In this document: piece after piece, positions 1 to 10,766 of the stretch
How positions within the stretch are numbered: the stretch's first letter is position 1
How the letters are laid out: every line of letters begins with the position of its first letter
Assembly (NCBI GenBank): GCA_904063045.1
Contig: CAJFCJ010000012.1
Location: forward strand, 2,641,763 to 2,677,042
Direction of reading: 5' to 3'
Source of the DNA: Dimorphilus gyrociliatus
Lineage: Eukaryota; Annelida; Polychaeta; Dinophilidae
Length of the DNA: 35,280 nucleotides
Translations under genes and position numbers: made by a program
The notes under the pieces: model-generated
Seen by the model: the letters and a program-made list of their open reading frames with translations, nothing else
Databases searched by the model: none
Told to the model about the DNA's origin: nothing

Positions 1-1011
1 TTTTTCATGAACCAATCTTCTTTTACCTCCCGTTCTATTCAAGATCGACAGCTAATATTGCTTATTTGTCTCTAATATATTTCAGCGTATAATATATTAG
101 TTGAACACATATACTCTGCCTCTTCTCTCTTTCTCTCCCCTAAGCTTTTTTTCCACTTATCCTATATACTTCGAATGCCTTCCGGTCATTTTCAACATAT
201 TCGCCGCACAGTCAACTAAATTATTACATAGTACCTATACGCAATGTAGAGTACTATAGATGGCGTTACATGGAAAGGGGTAGAAGAAGAAGAAGAAGAA
301 GAACCAGAAGGAGGAGGAGAAGAAGGGCAAAGAGGGAGAAGAGGAGGAAAGAGAAAAAGATAAAAGAGAAAATTGCAAGACGAGAAACTGTAAAAAGTGT
401 GAAATTGATATATAAAAAAGTAGAAGAAGAGGGACACGTTGTTAATAGTTAAATTAGAAATTTGGTTCATGTCTTTCCAATTTCCTTTTCTACTTTTAGA
501 AAAAAAGTTGCCACCTCTGATTGATTCTAAATTTGAGTTTTTTTCTTCTTCTCTTTTTCTTCATAGACGCTATTTTTTTAATTGCTCTACTTCTTGCTTT
601 CTAAGCTTTCTTTCTTTCTTTCTCTTTCTCTTTTCCGTTTCCTTTCAACGCCTTTATATTTTCAATTGTCCCTGTTTCGCTCTCATTTTTTATACTAATT
701 TTTAAAGCTCGTAAGATAGATGACTCTTTTCGGCATAAATCCTTCATTTAGCTAATGAAGAGACGCTTGTTTTATACGCCTCCTAAACATAAATACTAGC
801 GTCGATACATTTCCCCCTACCGTATATTTATCATTTCAATTTGTTACGTCATCCACTCATTGCTCTTCTTTATCTCTTATTTAATTGCTAATTTGGTTCT
901 TAGTTTTAATTAAACAATTCCATCTAACCATCTAACCTCCCTGTCTGCCTGTCTGCCTATCTGCTAGCTTCTCTCTTTCTCTCCTAGTCTATCTTCAACA
1001 GCACACCCCTG

Positions 1012-1012
1012 C

Positions 1013-1038
<26 letters not shown>
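1012..1038. repeat. (CT)n microsatellite
   Basis: An uninterrupted run of CT dinucleotides, about 27 bp. Confidence 0.9.
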
Positions 1039-1045
<7 letters not shown>

Positions 1046-1117
1046 ACCTCTTCTCTACTCCCATCTGTCATTTTTATCCATCATTCACCGTATGAATTAT
1101 ATTAATGTGAAGGAAAA

Positions 1118-1243
1118 ATGTTCGGGGCGATCCTCAATCAACTTCTGTCTAATCTAACGCCGTATTTAGGTGCGAAGCGCAAGATCCCCATTCTCAAGGC
1201 CTATTCGCAGGGAAACACCAGTAGAACTATAAGAGACATCTAG
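1118..1243 (+). CDS. Possible 41-codon small ORF (weak)
   Basis: An ATG opens a 41-residue frame (starts MFGAILNQLLSNLTPYLGAK) in a locally less AT-rich, non-repetitive patch. It is too short to be significant by itself. No homolog is recognised and no signal peptide is evident. It may be chance. It is listed only because it is not low-complexity, unlike its surroundings. Confidence 0.1.
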   Translation: MFGAILNQLLSNLTPYLGAKRKIPILKAYSQGNTSRTIRDI

Positions 1244-2120
1244 CGGAACTGTAAAGCGCAATTTTACGTTGCCTTTCGAATTATTAAACGCTTCTGTTCG
1301 GGCGTCACTCGACAGGTAAATCGATTTGATTGCGAAGCGTCTTTTTGATTTTTTACATTGTATAAACAGAATTTGTTGTATTAAAAATCGATTCTCTGGA
1401 TAAACAAATCGTTTTGTTATTTTGGATGTCGTTAGAAGGTTTGTTCGTTATTTTTCTCTTATATTTTTATCCGCCTTCATCAACATTCTCTCCCCTCCCA
1501 CCGTCATATTTCTCTTCTTTCATCTATGTTGGTTTCTTCCTATTTCTTCGTATTCCTCCTCCTTCTTCTCTTCTTCTCCTTCTACTTCAAATCCATCTTT
1601 TCTGATTCAGATTTTGTTGCTAAACTTGAATATTTCTTGTTTTAAAATGCTAAACGTTAAGGGCGGAAATTCTCTTATAAAAAATTAAAGCCTTTTTCAT
1701 CAATGGCCGTTTAATCGAAATTGCAAAATTGCTAGAATATTTCCTGTACTTAACCCTTAACAATAATCCAACAATTATTAAGTATCATCTCCGTTGCTTG
1801 CATGGCAACGGTGGACTAGAGAGAAGAGAATGAATCTGCCTTTTACTCAGTCTATTTCTACAGCAGGGAGAGTAATACTAGTCGAGTCTGTAAAAAATGA
1901 AGCGAGGTTATAGGCCGTATTGGGAAAAATCAGACACGAATTAGGGAGAGGGGGAGAGGGGACAAGGAAAAAAAAGAGCGAGAGCGGGAGAGAGAGAGAG
2001 ACATAGCGAGCGAATAGATAGATTGATAGATACATACAATGCTGCACGCTGGCTACGCGTTGTCGATAATAGCACAATAGGCTTTATGAGAGACGTTGGT
2101 CTACATACACACACATACTT

Positions 2121-2124
<4 letters not shown>

Positions 2125-2163
<39 letters not shown>

Positions 2164-2209
2164 TCCTCTCTTTGTCACTCTGCCACGTATATATATATAT
2201 ATATATATA
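2125..2209. repeat. Compound (TC)n and (AT)n microsatellite
   Basis: A TC run (about 2125-2159), a short unique spacer, then an AT run (about 2188-2209). The overlapping open frames are translations of these repeats and not genes. Confidence 0.9.
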
Positions 2210-2373
2210 CATAATATAGTATATACTATTCATGGAAAAATCAACAAGAGAACAAATACGTCTATCTTGTTAATAAAAAGAAAAAGAGAGAAAGTGACGC
2301 TATCCTTATTTTCTCTTCCATAAACAAACAATTGGTTAGCTGACGACATCATCAATAAAAGGCTAATAGCGAA

Positions 2374-2463
2374 ATGTCTTCTGCTCGGATTCTGTTACTT
2401 CTTGCGGTGTTAGTATTACCGATAAGGGACGATACTAAACCATGCAGCTGCCATGTAGCATAA
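2374..2463 (+). CDS. Signal-peptide-like micro-ORF or first exon, 29 codons
   Basis: The ATG frame reads MSSARILLLLAVLVLP followed by a short polar stretch and the cysteine cluster CSC, and stops nine bases later. The first 16 residues have the n-region and leucine-rich h-region of a secretory signal peptide. A GT lies just before the stop (CAT|GTAGCA), so this could be the first coding exon of a secreted cysteine-rich protein, but the donor is weak and no downstream exon was found. A signal peptide followed closely by CxC is the layout of TIMP-type inhibitors. That is only a resemblance and I do not assert it. Confidence 0.22.
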   Translation: MSSARILLLLAVLVLPIRDDTKPCSCHVA

Positions 2464-3227
2464 CGTCTTACGGCGTCTAGTATCTAGATCAATATTGTGC
2501 ATAATTTATATACGTCCAGTTACTTATTCTTTGCCGAAAAAGAAATGTCAAATTGAATGATTTCTTTTCTAAATGTTGCAAATGATTCTTATTCTTTCAT
2601 TTCTTATCTTTTCCAATTTGAAATATGGCCGATTTGACGACAACTTCTGTCTTGTTTGGCTAAATGCCATCTTAAATAATTGACTATCCAATCCTTACTT
2701 TTCTCTGTCTTTCATACTTCCATCGGCGTAATTTGGATTAAATTCTATTTATAAATTTCGGATATTGTCAATTATTAACAAGTACTCAATTAACGCTCAT
2801 TAAAAGACATATTTCCACTGCAAATTGGAGAGGGAGTTCGGGATAAACTAGGATTAGTTGAATTGGCGAATTGGTCGACAGGAAGAATTAGTCGGAAATA
2901 CAGAATGATAGAAAGAGGCCGACAGAAAAAGAAAGAGGGAGAGAGAAAGAACGAGAGTGAGAGAGTGAGGAGGAAAGATGAAAAAAAAACATTTAGCCTA
3001 CGAGGCTCTTCTGACCTATGGAATAAAAAAACTATCTTCCTTTATAGTAGGCTTATATATTATTCAGAATTACTCCGTTTGTTAAGTTTCATCTTCTGAG
3101 AATATTCTTCCTATCTGCTAGTTATTATTCCTGGAAAAATATAGAAACAGATAGAACTGTAAATGATATAAAAAGATGAAAGGAAATAAAAGAAGAGAGA
3201 AGGTAGAAAGAGCGGGAGGAGGGATAG

Positions 3228-3262
<35 letters not shown>

Positions 3263-6200
3263 GGGAGCAGAAAGTGAAAGAGAGAAATGAAGGAATATAC
3301 AGAGATGTGAGCGTAGATTTGCAGCTGGTTTTGTTATCACTTGATTGCTAAACCAAGATATGGAAATTTCCAACTGTAAAACAGATTTATTCTTTCCCTC
3401 ATCTCCTCTTCCTCCTTCTCTTCCCCTCTTTCTCTCCACTTCACCAGGCATTTTTTCCCTCAATACTGACGAGTGCATCCTCATCTTAAACCCATCTCTC
3501 TTATCTTTTTTTTATTCTTATTCATCATTATCATTATCCCTTTTCTCTTCCTCTTCTTCTCTTTTTCCCACTAAATCATCATTCGCCATCTCTACCATTC
3601 GTATAGCTCATTTATTGGCAAAAATGCAAACTAATGGCAAGGGAAGAGGAAAGTAACCTTTAGGCTGGTTTATATATAGGATTATTACGTAAGCTGATGT
3701 ACGGCAACATGAAATTGTGTAAAAGGCGGTGGGCCGTAGGCGTTTAATGTTTGTCTCATACTTGATAAGAAGATATTCCCTTATAAATAAAGTTGAATTG
3801 TCAGCTAATGTCATTTCAAACATAAATTTTCCAACTACTATACAATTTGTATGTTTTTCATTATACTCATTCTCTGCCTCTCTCTCTCTCTCTCTCTCTT
3901 TTTCTCTTTCTCTCTTTGTCGCTCTCTTTTGTTCGTTAAATAGAGGGAAAGAGTGACAAATACCTTACTTATATAATTCATAAATCATGACTGGATTTTT
4001 GATATTTCGGCCTCATAAATAGAGATAGAGTTGTGTATGAGTTGAATAAGAAGCATACCTACTTTTTCTATTAAAGAATCTTGTAGAAAGATAGTTCTGC
4101 TCAGAGATTTATTAAACAAAGTCGTAATCAGACAGTATGAGCCTCAAAATGGGATGACGGGCCGCCTGGGTGCTGGAATGGAACGTGAAAGGTCAAGGGT
4201 CAACGATAAATGTTGCTATAGCGAAATATAAGGAAAAGGGAGGAGAGAGAGTGAGGGATGAGGGATGGAGACAGATTCGAAGAGAATTGAAAAACAGATT
4301 TAGCTGGTAAAGTAGAAAAAAGGGGATGGGGAGAAAGCGATGAAAGTGGTAACGAGTTTATACTGCAATCTGATTTTCGCCTGCAGAACTTAAATAATCT
4401 GACTGACCAACCGCAAAGATCTCGTAGACGTTCAATTCGCAAAAGTAGAAATTTACTAGACATCCTAGGTCAAAAACCCTAAATAATTCGATGGGACTTT
4501 AGAGATCTATCGATCAGACTGTTGTTGGTGAATGATAACTTCGGACGCATCAATCTCTAGAGGATTTCCTACTCCGCTCCCGTTCCTGCGCCATTTTATT
4601 TGCGGTAAGCAGCTGTAACCAAATTTTCGGGCGCCCATTTTTTCTCTTTCTTTTTTCTACTTACTTTGGAATATACTATAATGCGGAACAATCTTCTTAA
4701 GTATGGTAAAAAAAATGTGCATGACTGCGTCCTTAGAGTAGGGCGTTTTCCTATTCGACGCTCGTATTAGACGCCCGATAGGACAATGCAATCAAACGAT
4801 GCGTGACGAAAGCTACAGTGTGCGTATTTCATATGTGATAAGCTTTCAAGCGATTATTTCCGATTAATTAGACAAGCGACTTTTTTTTTTTTTATAGACA
4901 TTGTTTTCATCTTTTTCATTCTCTAACTCTTCCTCTCTTCTACCTTCCCCTCCCTCTCTCTCTCTCTCTCTTTCTCTATTCCACCTCCCTCCCTCCCCCT
5001 GTTCAATTACTCTGCGCCACAGCATCCGCCTACTCCCGCCGTCTTGTTTCGCCAATTAAATACCGTCTGAATAAATTTCGCTACAGTTTGAATAATTAGC
5101 CAAATAGTGAAATTAGGAAACGTTTCGTTGTAATAGTTTCGTAGTTACGTAGTAAACGTAAATAGAGAAACGATCCAAATATAGAATTGGTTCGTGACGT
5201 TTGTCAATAAAACCTTTTTAGGTGGTGATTAGAACGAGTTAGGGAGAAGCTCGTTCTTTCCATTTCTCTCTCTCATTCTCAACGCATATACAGTATGTAC
5301 TATATATATATATTATATACAATATCTACATATACAGTATATATGCCTTTCTGTCATTTGCTCTTCCACGCCAGCGATGTTTTGTTTTGTTCCTCTTTTC
5401 TTTCTAACGCCCCCTCAAACAAGTATACAACAACGAAATATACGTTTTTCTCTCTAATTCGACGCCCATCCACCGCCCTCTCTCTCTCTCTCTTACCCTC
5501 ACCCTTCCATCCACCCCTCAATTGCTGTCCATTCTCTGCTTCTGTTGTTACTGTTCACCGTTGCTACTGAGATAGCGAAAGGATTAGCTAATGATTAAAT
5601 GGAAGCAACGCCCATTGATTTATTAAATGTCTGGCAATGGCTGGCGTACAATTAGACGTTTAACGATGGAAAGTATCCGAATACAGTGAGAGAGCGTAAT
5701 TTCCAGTCCTCTTCTTTATTGGAATCGACAGTGTATTTTATTAAATAATGCCTCATCGTTTTATTTTAAACAAATCAACCTCTTCATTCCGTTTAATGGT
5801 TTGTTAGCAGTTGCCGTTGTTTACGAGCAGCAAACTCTCTTCTTGTAGGCTTAAACATGGGTAAAAGACAGAAAACACAGTCTAGTAACATTAGAGTTCC
5901 TACTAGAATCGCATCATTAACGGCGTATAATTATGGAAAACGACGAAGCTTGACGTTATTCTCCTCAAAAATCAAACAAATTCACTCTTTTCCCCCGCCT
6001 TCTTTTCATTTTTCAATAGATTTTTCAAGAATGATCATGTGACCCTCTCTTGTTTTCTTTCCTCTACCCATATTTCACGGGCAAACAACTGACTGATCGA
6101 CAACGAGCTAATGTATAGAAGCATTGATTAAATAACAATAACAATAACAAAAGATACATATTTATGCATTATTGGTAGTTGAGTGAAAGAGAGATAGTAA

Positions 6201-7202
6201 TGAAGAAGAGAGTGGATAAGAAAGAGAGAGAGAGAGAGAGAGAGAGAAAAAGAAATTCCTTTCATATATACTCTATATAGATAAATTGCCTTCTCTTTGC
6301 CTTTGATGATAAAATGGTGTCGAGAGATTATTTTTACACAATTTAAACAATTTATGATTGTTGTTGTGGTAAACAACTCCCCCCCTACTACCACCCCTTT
6401 CCAGTAGTAGCTATTTTGTGGGCGTGTCGCACGGAAGACGACGGAAAAGGGTACAAAACGCAACTGGTAAATTGATGAATGCGGTAAAACGGACAAATCG
6501 CTTATTTATAAAGACTGATAGCGTCTTACATTTGTCAAAATTGATTAGTGTAAGCTCGTCTGGGAAGCAGAGTGTAAATCACGTGATCTTAACAGCTTTT
6601 GTACTCGAGAAAATTTTATAGTCTTTTTGAATGTTGCTACTTTTTATTCTTCTTTATTTCTCCTTATCTAAATAATTTAAAAGGTAAACATCAAAGGTCA
6701 TCCGATGTGATTAATTGTTTCTTTCATACAAAGCGAAAACATCTTGAGCTTGTTGACTTTAAGTAATTTCAGATGCAGGTACTTAGCGCTCTATAGATAG
6801 AAGAGTCCAAGTATTTATTTATTTATTTGCTCCTGTTAATACCACCGCAAAATGCTTTACAGAACGATTCACCGCCTCTCTTTATCTTCTTACTTGACTG
6901 TAGTTTTCACCTCTCTTTTCTCATCAGCCACCACTCGCTTCATCTACGATTTTAGCGGTTAATGTAATTGCCAGGATAAACTCGGGTTTTCTACGTTAAA
7001 ATGACCTTTTACTTATTTACAATTAAAATATAAACAAAGTCGAAGAGGAGAGCAAGGGAAGAGAAAGAGAAAAAACGAAAACGAATGAATGAAATGAATA
7101 AAACTATAGACAATCATCAAAACCAGCTAATATTTTCATGTAGAGAATAAGAGTTTTAAGCAATATACCTGTCTCGTTTTCTCCCTCATTTCCCGCTCCC
7201 CC

Positions 7203-7252
7203 CTCTCTCTCTCTCTCTCACTCTCCATTTCTCTCTCTCTCTCTCTCTCTCT
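7203..7252. repeat. (CT)n microsatellite, two blocks
   Basis: Two CT blocks (about 7203-7219 and 7231-7252) separated by about 11 bp. Confidence 0.9.
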
Positions 7253-8466
7253 ACTATAATTAAATCATTACTTCATTTAATTTTTTTTCTCTACTCCCCT
7301 TTGGCTTCGTTTGATACCCAAATCGCAGTCTTCTAGTTCGCTCATATACTCTATATTCTATACGATGTATATTTCATGTTCTCTGTCACCTGGTGTTTCT
7401 ATGCAATCGTATTCATTTCACTATAAAAATCTCTACCTATCATTTTACGCGGCATTTTCATTTACCGCAAAGTCGAGTGACCGACTAGAGTGGCCAAGCG
7501 ACCTTCTAAACGGACAAGAAACCTTTTACCCTTTGTCTACATTATACAACTGCTTTAAGGATATTAGTAGGGTTAATAAGCAGGCTAAGAGGTGTGCTCA
7601 TAAGTGAGGAAGCGAATTGGAGACGTAGAAAAAGGGAGGATAGAGAAGGGAAACAATAATAGAAATGAAAAAGTGAAATATGAAAGAAAGGAAGGAAGAG
7701 AAGAAGAGAAGGAGAGAGAAAGAAAGAGAAAGAGAGAGAGAGAGAGAAAAGAGACTCCATATAGGCTAAATTGTTAGAAAAACTATAGAGATTACTATAA
7801 AATTCAATTTAGAAAGCATGAGCTAAAATTGCAGAACAATCGAATGAGAAAACTCGATATTTGATCGTTTATTTATTCGTTTAAATCTAGTTGCTTACTC
7901 TCTACACATTTTCAGTGTAAATTATAAAAAGTGAATTAGTCTTAGTCCGATGATTAGTTTTTTTTCCCTCCAATTATTTCCATTGAATCTTTATGCAATC
8001 TTTATCATTCTCTATAAAATTCTTTACAACACCAAAGACTACTCTGGATTTAAATTCTATTTAGGATAATCCCCTGGTCAAAAAAAATTACACTTTCATA
8101 GGCCTTTGAGGCATTTGATTTCTATTTCTCTCTCTCTCTCCCTCTTCTTCTTCTTCTTCTTTCCCTTTAAGGGATGGTGGGGTTAAGGGGAGCTTTATTT
8201 AAAGCTTTATTTAAAGCTTAAAAAGCATCTTGTACAAAGGATAGCGAGTGGGGAGAGGACCGTGGAAATTGATCTGGAGAGGAGGAGAAGGAGAGGAAAA
8301 GACAATTAAATTATTAAGAATAGTAAAACAATTGTTAAAGTAATAAAACAGAGGAAAAGTAGAGGCAAGTTGTTGAATAATTTATGAGTTTTTATTGTAT
8401 AAAGTATTAGAAAAGGATCTGGTGTGATATCATTTCCTCCTTTCACAAGTACGAACAAGAAAAGCT

Positions 8467-8597
8467 CACGTGACAAGCACTCTAACCGTCTCTATCCACT
8501 TAACCGATCCAATCGTGCGCAAATTAGGTCAAAGAAAATTATTTTACCCACAGTCTTATATACCTCCATACGTAATTCTATTTCTCATTGGTTCTTC
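8467..8597 (+). repeat. Diverged duplicated non-coding element, copy 1
   Basis: The element begins with CACGTGA. It shares a core of about 45 bp with copy 2 (CTCTAT..CCACTTAA, then GCAAATTAG and TCAAAG) and a later weaker block around CTCATTGGTT. A two-base gap inside the core shifts frame between the copies, which argues against protein coding. It may be an old dispersed repeat or a local duplication with an offset of about 0.6 kb. Confidence 0.55.
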
Positions 8598-8626
8598 CTT
8601 ACAAATTGTACCAATTTTAGATGATC

Positions 8627-8654
8627 CCTCTCTCTCTCTCTCTCTCTCTCTCTG
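8627..8654. repeat. (TC)n microsatellite
   Basis: A pure TC run directly downstream of the first copy of the diverged non-coding duplication. It separates that element from a purine-rich block. Confidence 0.85.
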
Positions 8655-9068
8655 CTTAAACAATTCAATAAGTCTTTTCCTGGAAAAGAAAATAGTGCAA
8701 AGAATGGGAGAAAGAGAGAGAGGAGAGTGAAAGGAGGGGCGTGGAAAGGGGAGGGAGAGGAAGAAGGCTATTGGCACTCGACGCTTAGGTAGTTCTCCAA
8801 GAGTTGTTATAGTTAACTGATAAGGGAATCGTCGAGGGATAATAAGAAGACGAGAGCGAGCCATCAAAAATCCTTCGCCCTGGATTGTAGAGGTTTAATA
8901 GGCTTTAAAAAATATTCATTTTTTTTTCCATTCGGAAAAGGCTTGATTGTAGTTACAAGGTTAGAGGAAAATCCAATCAATTCCAGTCCTGTCTATATTC
9001 GCTAAATTAGTTTATCTTATTAATAAAAGTAACGTAAAAGACACATCCTGCGTAGAGATAATTAATAT

Positions 9069-9233
9069 CACGTGATCTCCGGTATTAGAATTTAACACGA
9101 TTCCGGACGCTCTATATCCACTTAATCGATTCCATCATGTGCAAATTAGATCAAAGGGATTTTAGACAAGCATTTCTTCCTACTGTTTCATTCTCTTTAG
9201 ACGCCGTACATCATTCTCCTCTCAATTGGTTTA
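9069..9233 (+). repeat. Diverged duplicated non-coding element, copy 2
   Basis: The partner of the element at 8467. It also starts with CACGTGA, within TATCACGTGATCT. Five of the six substitutions in the shared core are transitions, and two CpG sites of copy 1 (ATCGTGCGC) read as CA/TG here (ATCATGTGC). This is the pattern of CpG decay after duplication. Confidence 0.55.
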
Positions 9234-9617
9234 GCAAAGAGAAACTTTTAATTAATAAGCAAAGTAATTCGGTTTAGATGGAGGAAAGAGTAAAGGAGGA
9301 TAAAGTAGACTAGCCGTAAGGGAGGAGAGGATAGGGCAGATAGGAAAAAGCAGCCCGATAGGATCTATTTAGGGTCTTCTCCTCCAATCTCGTTCTTCTC
9401 TCGCTCTCTCTCTATCTCGCTCTCTATTCTTTCAATGTTTCTTTCAAATTCCTTTCTCTTTCCATTTCCTTTCCGTGCTGGCTTTAAACACTCTGCACAA
9501 TACCTGGATTTTTTTACTGTTGAAAAACTGTATTCCATACGACTAATGGAAAAATTACATTTATGTATTAGTAAAGATGTTTAACAACCGACAGATTAGA
9601 GAAGAAAGCCATGACTA

Positions 9618-10725
9618 ATGGCGTCGTTTCGTCGCAGCGTTTCGTGCCTAAGTCAGAAGGCTAGCCGTAATTCCCCAGAAGAAATAGCTCTGGTTGAAAG
9701 ACCTACAATTAATGGACACGTGAAATTGTCGGAAAGCGACCAGTTCGGTTCAGTTGGCTTCGTCGATTTTTGGCCCTTAACCGTCAAAAAAGCTGTTAAA
9801 GCGTCCTGCGCAACTTTCGAACAGTTCGAGTAAGTTGACGTTGACCAATTCGACCTCAATCTCAGAGTTTTTTTAATGGGGTCATTTGGGTCATTAATGA
9901 AAGCGACTTGCACAATTTTTTACTCTTTTCCATGGTTTTTTTTTATCTTTTTCTTCCCCTGCTCCTTATTTAATTTCATACAAATTAAACACTCCTGTTT
10001 TAGGGTTCTCGTGGAAAGAGCCAACGAATGGCTAGAGGAAAATGACGATTTCGAATTGATCAATTGCGAAAGTTTGGATAAAAAAGTCATATATGTCGCC
10101 GATGTTTACAGTCAGTCGTTAATTTATGCCGACGAGGACGCCAACACGCACGCTGTTCACATTATCGGATTAAGGTATGCTTTAACAGAGGAGAAATCGT
10201 TAATACTAGTCTACTAAAAAAAATTAAACTAATCCCCCACTAGTCACACTCCCTTCTCCCTCGTTCATTTTCTCTTCCTCTTCCACCTCCCTCGCCTATC
10301 GTCCAATTACCCTTGTAGGCAATTTTTTGGAGTCGATTTCATTTCTCTCTTAATCTCCCTCCACTCCTCCTCCTCCTTCTTCTTCTTCTTCCCCTCCCTT
10401 CTCTCTCTCTCTCTCTCTCTCTCTCTTTGTGAATAAAACGCCCAGGCGGTTTCTTACTTTATTTTTATTTTCGCCAGTTTTTTTCTCAGCAGCAGTTCTC
10501 CAGTCACGACATTCGCTTTTTTTTGTGCAAAAGAAACCGTTAAGGGTTTAATTATGCCTTAGCTACTAGAGTTTTTGTAATTATTGATTTATTGTAGTTG
10601 ATGGTGTGCGCGTGTCTTAAGTCGAGAATTCTATCAATTCATATCATTCTTTACGAATCAGAGAAGAGATCAAGCGCCGACGCCCCGCCTAAGCGAATTA
10701 AGTAGAATTGGTCAAAATCAAATAT

Positions 10726-10766
<41 letters not shown>

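Larger units (their letters stand above)
1..9617. other. Gene-poor, microsatellite-rich region
   Basis: I find no exon chain with coding-like sequence here. Open frames longer than 60 codons are almost all translations of (CT)n, (GA)n, (AAG)n or (TA)n tracts. The stretch holds many purine/pyrimidine microsatellites, a diverged repeat pair near 8.47 and 9.07 kb, CACGTG motifs, and one signal-peptide-like ORF at 2374. A GTAAGC donor preceded by a GCGCCATTTT motif near 4590-4600 could mark an untranslated first exon of a plus-strand gene, but no partner exon can be assigned. Confidence 0.6.

Noticed and set aside
216-705. Overlapping open frames with arginine- or phenylalanine-rich products
   Set aside because: They translate AGA/GAA and CT-rich simple sequence and show no coding signal beyond the repeats.
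5857-6042. 61-codon plus-strand frame starting MGKRQKTQSSN, just after a TTCTTGTAG acceptor-like site
   Set aside because: No donor or partner exon in phase was found. The C-terminal half is low-complexity and there is no recognisable motif.
6128-6496. 122-codon minus-strand frame
   Set aside because: Its centre is a (GA)n tract read as SLSLSLSLS. Neither flank resembles a known protein, and no splice partners were found.
8470-8730. Plus-strand frame over duplicate copy 1 (SIHLTDPIVRKLGQRKLF, YIPPYVILFLIG) that looked membrane-protein-like
   Set aside because: The paralogous copy at 9.1 kb has a two-base length change in the core and stops in the matching frame, so the shared sequence is not maintained as protein. 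The rest runs into a (TC)n tract.
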